From the NCBI RefSeq assembly GCF_003752415.1, contig NZ_RKHG01000001.1:2232001-2296000 (forward strand): a DNA stretch of 64,000 nt, read 5' to 3'. This stretch comes from Luteococcus japonicus (lineage in GTDB: Bacteria; Actinomycetota; Actinomycetes; Propionibacteriales; Propionibacteriaceae). The translations under genes were made by a program, and so were the position numbers. Positions 58,145 to 64,000 of this stretch are shown here, piece after piece. Positions within the stretch are counted from its first letter, which is position 1. The number at the start of each line of letters is the position of its first letter. The notes under the pieces were generated by a model. That model had not been told where the DNA came from. It did no database searches and was given only the letters and a program-made list of their open reading frames with translations.

Positions 58145-59739
58145 CCAACGAGACCGGAGAGATCCGCTCCACCCAGAGGACCCAGCTCAACCTGGTGACC
58201 AAGAACAACCATGGGACCGCCCGCCTCACCCCGGCCCCGCCGCAGGGCGAACTGGTGGACTCGCCGCTGTTCCCCGACGCGGCCAAGCGCGAGCTTGCCA
58301 ACCCGGTGCAGCGCAAGAACCTGCACCACGCGATGAGCACCATCCGCGCCAAGCGCACCCGCGTCACCGCCGAGCTGGAGAACTGGGAAGAGCTGCGCTC
58401 GGCCGGCGAGGCGATCAAGAATCGCGTCGGCCGACACCTCGACGACTACCTCGTCCAGCTGGAGGAGAACCTCACCAAGGCCGGCACCACCGTCCACTGG
58501 GCCCGCGACGCCAAGGAGGCCAACGAGATCATCGTCGGCCTGGTCAAGGGCAAGCTCGGCCCCGAGGACCTGCCCGAGGTCGTCAAGGTGAAGAGCATGG
58601 TCACCCAGGAGATCGACATGAACGAGGCCCTCGAGGCCAACGGTGTCGCCGCCTGGGAGACCGACCTGGCCGAGCTGATCGTGCAGATGGGCCACGACCG
58701 CCCGTCGCACATCCTCGTGCCGGCCATCCACCGCAACCGGTCCGAGGTGCGCGAGATCTTCCTGGAGGAGATGGGCAACTACGGCAAGGCCGCACCCGAG
58801 GACCTCGACACCGAGCCGAAGAACCTCGCCGCGGCCAGCCGTGCACACCTGCGTGAGAAGTTCATGCGCGCCCACGTCGCCATCTCGGGTGCCAACTTCG
58901 CCGTCGCCGAGACCGGCACGCTGTGCGTGGTGGAGAGCGAGGGCAATGGCCGCATGTGCCTGACCCTGGCCGACACCCTGATCAGCGTCGTGGGCATCGA
59001 GAAGATCGTCCCGACCTTCGCCGACCTCGAGGTCTTCCTGCAGCTGCTGCCGCGCAGCTCCACCGCCGAGCGGATGAACCCCTACACCTCGCTGTGGACC
59101 GGCCCGCGCGAAGGCGACGGCCCGCAGGAGATGCACGTCGTCCTGATCGACAACGGCCGCACCGACGTGCTCGCCGACGAGGTGGGCCGCGAGGCGCTGC
59201 GCTGCATCCGCTGCAGTGCCTGCATCAATGTCTGCCCGGTCTACGAGAAGGTCGGCGGCCACGCCTACGGCTCGGTCTACCCGGGCCCGATCGGCGCCGT
59301 GCTCACCCCGCAGCTGCGCAGCATGAAGAATCCGGTGGACCGCTCGCTGCCCTTCGCGTCCAGCCTGTGCGGCGCGTGCAATGACGTCTGCCCGGTGAAG
59401 ATCCCGCTGATGGAGCTGCTCATCCACGAGCGCCACAAGGCGGTTGAGGCGAAGAAGCAGCGCAAGAGCTACAACGTGCACTTCGAGCCGATCGCCATGA
59501 AGGCCACCAGCGTCATGTTCGGCAACGGCAAGCTGTGGGGCGCTGCCCTGGGTGCGGAGACCAAGGTCGGGGGCAAGGTGCTCGGCAGGTTCTTCGACCA
59601 CATCGGACCCATCCCCGGGCCGCTGAACCGCTGGACCGGCGCGCGCGACGTGCCGATGGTTCCCACGCAGAGCTTCCGCGCCTGGTGGGACGAACGTGAG
59701 AAGAACAACGGCAACAAGGCCAAGGGAGACCAGAAGTGA
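58141..59739 (+). CDS. lutB: L-lactate oxidation complex subunit LutB (Fe-S)
   Basis: 532 aa. The central LutB domain (GVAAWETDLAELIVQMGHDR, RAHVAISGANFAVAETGTLC, ESEGNGRMCLTLADTLISVV) is followed by two [4Fe-4S] motifs, RCIRCSACINVCPVYEKVGG (about 360) and CGACNDVCPVKIPLMELLIH (about 417), and a DUF3390-like C-terminal end (FFDHIGPIPGPLNRWTGARD). It probably carries the lactate-oxidising core with LutA and LutC. Start and stop overlap lutA (ATGA) and lutC (GTGA). Confidence 0.95.
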   Translation: MTNETGEIRSTQRTQLNLVTKNNHGTARLTPAPPQGELVDSPLFPDAAKRELANPVQRKNLHHAMSTIRAKRTRVTAELENWEELRSAGEAIKNRVGRHLDDYLVQLEENLTKAGTTVHWARDAKEANEIIVGLVKGKLGPEDLPEVVKVKSMVTQEIDMNEALEANGVAAWETDLAELIVQMGHDRPSHILVPAIHRNRSEVREIFLEEMGNYGKAAPEDLDTEPKNLAAASRAHLREKFMRAHVAISGANFAVAETGTLCVVESEGNGRMCLTLADTLISVVGIEKIVPTFADLEVFLQLLPRSSTAERMNPYTSLWTGPREGDGPQEMHVVLIDNGRTDVLADEVGREALRCIRCSACINVCPVYEKVGGHAYGSVYPGPIGAVLTPQLRSMKNPVDRSLPFASSLCGACNDVCPVKIPLMELLIHERHKAVEAKKQRKSYNVHFEPIAMKATSVMFGNGKLWGAALGAETKVGGKVLGRFFDHIGPIPGPLNRWTGARDVPMVPTQSFRAWWDEREKNNGNKAKGDQK

Positions 59740-60392
59740 ACGCGAAGGACGAGATCCTCCAGCGGGTGCGCAAGGCACTCGCCGACGTCAAGGAGACCGA
59801 CCCGGCCCTCGACGTCCCCGTGGCCTGGCGCTATGAGCAGCCCACCGCCATGGACGACGTGATCGGCCGTTTCGTCGAGCGCGTCGAGGACTACAAGGCC
59901 ACCGTCGTGCGCGTCGGCGGCTCCGAGGCGGAGATCGCCCAGGCCGTCGTCGACGGACTGACATCGATCGAGGCGAAGGACGCCATCCTGCCCGTCGGCC
60001 TCCCGGCCGCGTGGCGCAGCGCCGTCGAGGCGGCCGGCATCACGATCCTGTCGGACGAGCCGCAGCTGACCAATGACCAGCTCAACGCCGCCGGAGCTGT
60101 CGTCACCGCGGCACGCGTCGGGGCCGCCGAGTCCGGCACGATCATGCTCGACCACGCCGACGACCAGGGCCGTCGTGCCCTGAGCCTGGTGCCGGACGCG
60201 CACATATGCGTGGTGCGCACCGATCAGGTGGTCTCGGACATCCCCGAGGCCGTCGGACGCCTGCAGGACTCGGTCAAGCAGCAGCAGCCGATCACCTGGA
60301 TCAGCGGCCCCTCGGCCACCAGCGACATCGAATTGAGCCGCGTGGAGGGCGTGCACGGACCACGGACCCTCTACGTCGTGGTTGCCGGCTGA
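59736..60392 (+). CDS. lutC: L-lactate oxidation complex subunit LutC
   Basis: 218 aa LUD-domain protein of the LutABC complex. Recognisable segments are AKDAILPVGLPAAWRSAVEA, GAVVTAARVGAAESGTIMLD, RALSLVPDAHICVVRTDQVV, ITWISGPSATSDIELSRVEG and VHGPRTLYVVV. The last two are the phosphate-binding-like signature of LUD proteins. GTG start at 59736 overlaps the lutB stop (GTGA). Last gene of lctP-lutABC, followed by a strong terminator. Confidence 0.95.
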   Translation: MNAKDEILQRVRKALADVKETDPALDVPVAWRYEQPTAMDDVIGRFVERVEDYKATVVRVGGSEAEIAQAVVDGLTSIEAKDAILPVGLPAAWRSAVEAAGITILSDEPQLTNDQLNAAGAVVTAARVGAAESGTIMLDHADDQGRRALSLVPDAHICVVRTDQVVSDIPEAVGRLQDSVKQQQPITWISGPSATSDIELSRVEGVHGPRTLYVVVAG

Positions 60393-60409
60393 CGGCATCC
60401 AACCAACAC

Positions 60410-60446
60410 ACACGGGCCCGGTTCCTTCAAGGAACCGGGCCCGTGT
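60410..60446 (+). terminator. Hairpin terminator after lutABC
   Basis: Perfect 18-bp stem ACACGGGCCCGGTTCCTT / AAGGAACCGGGCCCGTGT with a 1-2 nt turn, 17 bp past lutC. Confidence 0.85.
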
Positions 60447-60530
60447 CATGTCTCGGTGTGAGTGAATCTCCCGATTCCACCACTGACATTGTTTGTTGTT
60501 CAATTTCCCCCGAAAAGGGATTGAAAGGCC

Positions 60531-60843
60531 GTGACCTTGGAGAAGGGCGAGGAGACCCCCCGCCCCGAAGCCCTCCGAGACCCCGGCGCCCAAGCCGTCC
60601 GAGACCCCGGCTCCCGATCTGCCCATGCTGCAGGCCGACGACGAGGCTCCGGCCAAGAATGTCCCCGCAGGCAAGGCTCCCGAGACATCCACGCCGAAGA
60701 TCGAGCAGGCTCCCCAGCGTTCCGTGAGCTCGCGGATGCTGCCCAACACGGGCAATGACCTGACCGTCGGTGGGCTGGTGGCCGGCCTCAGGCTGGTCGT
60801 CGCCGGTGCAACCACCTTGGTGATCGGCCGCAAGCGCAAGTGA
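60531..60843 (+). pseudogene. LPXTG surface protein, C-terminal sorting signal only
   Basis: The plus strand encodes a Pro-rich wall-spanning repeat (two 8-aa units PKPSETPA, from 24-bp DNA repeats at about 60557-60604). A spacer (LPMLQADDEAPAKNVPAGKA) and a complete sorting signal follow: LPNTG, a hydrophobic stretch (LTVGGLVAGLRLVVAGATTL) and the basic end GRKRK. The first part (LEKGEETP from 60531) is in another frame, so there is a frameshift near 60555. There is no signal peptide or functional domain, so the anchor has lost the rest of its surface protein. No sortase gene lies in the window. Confidence 0.72.
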
Positions 60844-60894
60844 CCTGAGCGGCATCAACGGGGCCAGGCCCCAAGATTGGCTCCGGTGCGCGGG

Positions 60895-60928
60895 AGGCCC
60901 GGTGGGAGATTCGTCTCCTGCCGGGCCT
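60895..60928 (+). terminator. Hairpin terminator
   Basis: AGGCCCGG / CCGGGCCT with inner GGGAGA/TCTCCT pairs, 52 bp past the LPXTG remnant. Confidence 0.65.
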
Positions 60929-61190
60929 TCATCGTGCCCCGGCCCTTGGCGCGGGCGCCCTCTGGGTCTCTGGGGCAGACTCACCTCAACCCCTGCTCAA
61001 GCTCTCTTCCCGATGAATCAGCGGACCAGTAAAGCTCCTAGTCGCACCGAGTGAATCGGTGCTCTCAAGCGAAATCGACGAGGATCTGGGAACTATGACG
61101 GGCGCCCCCCGAGATCACCGGTGAATTAGGAGAGTGGCCCCGCTCGTGGATAACGTCATGACGATCGTCAATCCCAGGAGGCACATCTAC
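60929..61190 (+). promoter_or_regulatory. Leader/promoter region of the BCCT gene
   Basis: 262 bp without a gene. It holds a 7-bp-stem hairpin GCACCGA-GTGAA-TCGGTGC at 61044-61062 and the strong ribosome-binding site AGGAGG nine bases before the ATG at 61191. I see no known riboswitch consensus (checked by eye for the c-di-AMP ydaO type). Confidence 0.4.
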
Positions 61191-63107
61191 ATGGCCGAGC
61201 AAGATCGACCAAAAGACCTGAATCCGCCGGGCTCTCGTCGCCGTGATCGCAAGAAACCCCGGTCCGCCGCCCGACCCGTCGGGAACAAGCAGCGTGCCGG
61301 CAGCCCGCTGTCCGCTGGGCACCCGCGAGACCTGTTGGACGTCCACGGTGGCGTCGCCCGCCTGACCGGCCAGGGCAAGGTGCTGGAGAACGCGCACCCT
61401 GCCCTCGAGCCGTCGGCCGAGGCACTCAAGCACGAACGCCCCGGTGAACTCGACAAGGTGGTCTTCGGCATCACTGCGGTGCTGTCCATTGCCTTCGTCA
61501 TCTGGGGTGCCGTGGCCCCCGCCCAGCTCAACGCGGCCTCCGGGCACGGCCTGGAATGGGTCGTCAAGAACACCGGCTGGCTCTTCGCGACGGCCGCCAC
61601 AGGTTTCGTCTTCTTCGTCCTGTGGCTGGCAATCAGCCCCTACGGCCGCATCCCGCTGGGCCGCGACGGCGAGGAACCCGAGTTCACCACCACCTCGTGG
61701 ATCGCCATGATGTTCAGCGCCGGCATGGGCATCGGTCTGATGTTCTACGGCGCCGCAGAGCCGTTGGCGCACTTCGTCACCCCGCCGCCCGGCACCGGTG
61801 AGGCCGACGTGAAGAAGGCCATGGCCACCACCCTCTTCCACTGGGGCCTGCACCCGTGGGCCATCTACGCCATCGTCGGTGTCGCCATCGCCTATGGCGT
61901 CTTCCGCAAGGGCCGCCCGCTGACCATCAGCGCCGTCTTCGAACCGCTGCTGGGCAAGCGCCAGACCTACGGCCCGGCAGGCAAGGTCATCGACATCTTC
62001 GCCATCTTCGCCACCCTCTTCGGCTCTGCCACCTCGCTGGGCCTGGGCGCGCTGCAGATCGCCGAGGGCGCCAAGATCGTCGGCTGGCTCGACGAGGCCA
62101 CCAACAAGTTCCTGGTGGTGCTGATCACCGTACTGACCATCTGCTTCATCCTGTCCGCCGTCTCCGGCGTCGGCAAGGGCATCCAGTACCTGTCGAACAT
62201 CAACATGGTGCTGGCCCTGGTGCTGGCCCTGTTCGTCTTCGTCGTCGGCCCCACCGTCTTCATCCTCAACCTCATCCCGTCCACCCTGGGTACCTATCTG
62301 CAGGACCTGATGATGATGAGCGCCCGCACCGGCGTCAGCGGCGGGGACAAGACCTCCGACTGGCTGGCCGGCTGGACCATCTTCTACTGGGCCTGGTGGG
62401 TCAGCTGGACCCCCTTCGTGGGCATGTTCATCGCCCGCATCTCCAAGGGCCGCACCATTCGCCAGTTCGTCTCCGGTGTGCTGCTGGTGCCGTCCGTGGT
62501 GAGCCTGGTCTGGTTCGCCATCTTCGGTGGCGCCGCCATCAACTCTGAGCGGATCGGCGCCAAGCTCAGCGAGGCCGGCTCCTCCGAGGCCATGCTCTTC
62601 GCCCTGCTGGACACCATGCCGTGGGCCAAGGTCACCTCCGTGCTGGTCATGGTCCTGGTGGGCATCTTCTTCGTCTCCGGCGCCGACGCCGCCTCCATCG
62701 TGATGGGCACCCTGAGCGAGAACGGCACCATCGAGCCGTCGCGGTGGAGCGTCATCTTCTGGGGCATCGCCACCGGCGCCGTCGCCGCCATCATGCTGGT
62801 CACCGGCGGTTCCGATGCGCTGGGCGGCCTGCAACAGATCATCATCGTCGCCGGTCTGCCCTTCATGGTGATCATGATCGGCATGGCCATCGCGCTGGTG
62901 AAGGACCTGGCGCGGGACCCGATGATCGTGCGTGGCCAGTACGCCAAGGCTGCGGTGGAGAAGGCCATTGTCGAGGGCGTCACGGCCCACGGGGACGACT
63001 TCCACTTCGCGGTGGAACCCACGGCTCCCGGTGAGGGTGCCGGCTCCATGGTGGACACCTCCACCATGGAGGTCGTCACCGATGAGACCGAGGACCCGCG
63101 GGTCTGA
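61191..63107 (+). CDS. BCCT-family betaine/choline/carnitine transporter
   Basis: Na+- or H+-coupled uptake of compatible solutes such as glycine betaine. 638 aa with a long basic N-terminal cytoplasmic region (RRRDRKKPRSAARPVGNKQR) of about 85 aa, twelve helices, and an acidic-tailed C-terminus. BCCT landmarks: FTTTSWIAMMFSAGMGIGLM (about 165-185, the substrate/sodium region), LFHWGLHPWAIYAIVGVAIA, TIFYWAWWVSWTPFVGMFIA (Trp-rich signature helix, about 398) and GIFFVSGADAASIVMGTLSE. ATG at 61191 selected for its AGGAGG site; an in-frame ATG at 61134 lacks one. Long N- and C-terminal extensions suggest osmotic regulation, as in BetP. Confidence 0.93.
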   Translation: MAEQDRPKDLNPPGSRRRDRKKPRSAARPVGNKQRAGSPLSAGHPRDLLDVHGGVARLTGQGKVLENAHPALEPSAEALKHERPGELDKVVFGITAVLSIAFVIWGAVAPAQLNAASGHGLEWVVKNTGWLFATAATGFVFFVLWLAISPYGRIPLGRDGEEPEFTTTSWIAMMFSAGMGIGLMFYGAAEPLAHFVTPPPGTGEADVKKAMATTLFHWGLHPWAIYAIVGVAIAYGVFRKGRPLTISAVFEPLLGKRQTYGPAGKVIDIFAIFATLFGSATSLGLGALQIAEGAKIVGWLDEATNKFLVVLITVLTICFILSAVSGVGKGIQYLSNINMVLALVLALFVFVVGPTVFILNLIPSTLGTYLQDLMMMSARTGVSGGDKTSDWLAGWTIFYWAWWVSWTPFVGMFIARISKGRTIRQFVSGVLLVPSVVSLVWFAIFGGAAINSERIGAKLSEAGSSEAMLFALLDTMPWAKVTSVLVMVLVGIFFVSGADAASIVMGTLSENGTIEPSRWSVIFWGIATGAVAAIMLVTGGSDALGGLQQIIIVAGLPFMVIMIGMAIALVKDLARDPMIVRGQYAKAAVEKAIVEGVTAHGDDFHFAVEPTAPGEGAGSMVDTSTMEVVTDETEDPRV

Positions 63108-63127
63108 CGGTCCTCGCAGCAAGCGTC

Positions 63128-63164
63128 AACGGGCCGCTCGTCCTCTCCCGATGGGCGGCCCGTT
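63128..63164 (+). terminator. Hairpin terminator after the BCCT gene
   Basis: AACGGGCCGC / GCGGCCCGTT stem, 20 bp past the stop. Confidence 0.7.
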
Positions 63165-63196
63165 TCGCGTCCTCGGGGGACTCGCGCCCCGACTCG

Positions 63197-63286
63197 CCCC
63201 GAGAATCGACCACTGCCTGCCATCCGGGTGCCCACTCCCTGCGCGGCAGCTGATCCTCGTGACGGCAGCGGGGTCGATTCTCGGGG
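63197..63286. repeat. Long imperfect hairpin element (C)
   Basis: Perfect 15-bp ends CCCCGAGAATCGACC / GGTCGATTCTCGGGG enclosing a partly paired 60-bp interior (CTGCC / GGCAG and others). It lies in the 284-bp spacer before the nitronate monooxygenase gene; same layout as element A. Confidence 0.7.
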
Positions 63287-63391
63287 GGCCTGGCGTGAGG
63301 ACCGAGACCATGACCTCCCGCGCCGGACGCAGGCATGGCAGGCTTGCCCCGAGATGGCCTCGCTGCTCACCCGAAGATTCCAGGAGGACCG

Positions 63392-64000
63392 ATGAAACTT
63401 CCGATCGCGCTGCCCCTGATGCTTGCCCCGATGGCCGGTGGCCCCACCAGCCCGGAACTGCTCGCCGCGGTGACCGCGGCGGGTGCCGGTGGCTTCCTGC
63501 CGGGTGGCTACCTCACGGCAGCCCAGTTGGAGGGTCGGTTGGGGGAGCTGTCGGACCGGATGGTGGCCGCGGGCCTGGGGGATTCGCCCCATGGCGTCAA
63601 TCTCTTCGTCCCGGGACCCACGGACAGGCGCCGCGACGAGAATGCCGTGGCCCTCTACTCACAGCGGCTCGGTGAGGGAGTGGGGAGGCCCGATTGGGGG
63701 GACCGGGACCACTACGAGGACAAGCTGCGGCTCCTGCTGGAGGTGCACCCCGTCGCCATGGTCAGCTTCACCTTCGGCTGCCCGACGGCCGAGGAGGTGA
63801 CCGCCCTGCACCGGGCGGGGAGCCGGGTCCTGGTCACCGTGACCGACGCCGAGGAGGCCCGAGCCGCGGCCGCGGTGGGGGCAGATGCCCTGGTGGCGCA
63901 GGGATTCGACGCGGGCGGCCATCGGGGCACACATGCCGTCACCAAGATCCCCAACCGTCGCGATGCCCTGGCCCTGATCCCCGAGCTGACTGGTCTGGGG
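63392..64000 (+). CDS. Nitronate monooxygenase (NPD family), 3' end cut by window edge
   Basis: FMN-dependent TIM-barrel oxygenase; the first 203 codons are visible. Family marks are PLMLAPMAGGPTSPELLAAV and TAAGAGGFLPGGYLTAAQL at the start, VNLFVPGPT, MVSFTFGCPTAEEV and GADALVAQGFDAGGHRGTH, the FMN-phosphate/catalytic-His region. The enzymes oxidise alkyl nitronates such as propionate 3-nitronate; related proteins include enoyl-ACP reductase FabK, which is less likely here. ATG at 63392 follows CAGGAGGACC. Confidence 0.9.
   Translation, partial: MKLPIALPLMLAPMAGGPTSPELLAAVTAAGAGGFLPGGYLTAAQLEGRLGELSDRMVAAGLGDSPHGVNLFVPGPTDRRRDENAVALYSQRLGEGVGRPDWGDRDHYEDKLRLLLEVHPVAMVSFTFGCPTAEEVTALHRAGSRVLVTVTDAEEARAAAAVGADALVAQGFDAGGHRGTHAVTKIPNRRDALALIPELTGLG

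Noticed and set aside
60929-61190. c-di-AMP (ydaO) riboswitch before the BCCT gene
   Set aside because: Osmolyte transporters often have one, but the conserved core blocks could not be found by eye; only a simple 7-bp hairpin is present.
1-64000. CRISPR array
   Set aside because: No series of regularly spaced direct repeats with unique spacers was seen; repeats found are tandem (17 and 24 bp), dispersed or palindromic, and no cas genes are present.

Overview
The window comes from a high-GC actinobacterium, most likely a member of the Propionibacteriaceae or a close relative. This rests on GC-rich coding with frequent GTG/TTG starts, mycothiol-type biosynthesis genes, a very large protein matching the pyrophosphate-dependent PEP carboxykinase described from Propionibacterium freudenreichii, and glycerol/lactate oxidation operons typical of that group. 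No species-level assignment can be made from sequence reading alone.

Layout. 1-8.6 kb: partial cytochrome P450, methyltransferase remnant, DUF456 protein, PIG-L deacetylase, PRPP synthetase, a fused MshA-MshB protein (first two dedicated mycothiol steps in one chain), metallophosphoesterase, tRNA-Gly, and a decayed SorC regulator/MFS locus. 8.7-12.8 kb: secreted subtilase and quinol-type nitric oxide reductase. 12.8-19.1 kb: a complete fructose PTS locus, with fruR-fruK-fruA-ptsH on the minus strand divergent from ptsI. 19.1-31.1 kb: stress and envelope genes (universal stress protein, SLC45-like MFS transporter, frameshifted SRPBCC gene, GT39 mannosyltransferase-like protein, lipoprotein, TauE, HAD phosphatase, twin one-TM microproteins, SF2 helicase).

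31.1-40.4 kb is an accessory region. A MITE-like palindromic repeat occurs in two full copies flanking a broken AbiEi/DUF559-type gene and in one half copy abutting a deleted ISL3 element. The region also holds a pntB scrap, a UvrA2-type ABC protein, IS481 and IS110 elements and an XRE regulator.

40.6-64 kb is central metabolism: PPi-type PEP carboxykinase, glpABC (anaerobic glycerol-3-phosphate dehydrogenase), a DEAD-box RNA helicase, a clade-II catalase bracketed by two related hairpins, a DODA-type dioxygenase next to a GntR (LldR-like) regulator, lactate permease plus lutABC behind two LldR-type operator sites, an orphan LPXTG sorting signal, a BCCT transporter and a partial nitronate monooxygenase.

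Together, fructose (PTS), glycerol (GlpABC) and lactate (LctP-LutABC) feed pyruvate/PEP, and PPi-PEPCK could link PEP and oxaloacetate. Mycothiol genes, catalase, NO reductase and stress proteins protect the cell. No CRISPR array, restriction system, phage module or complete new defence system was found. The most unusual items are the MshA-MshB fusion with an in-frame palindromic insertion, the covarying hairpins around the catalase gene, and the repeat-flanked DUF559 cassette.
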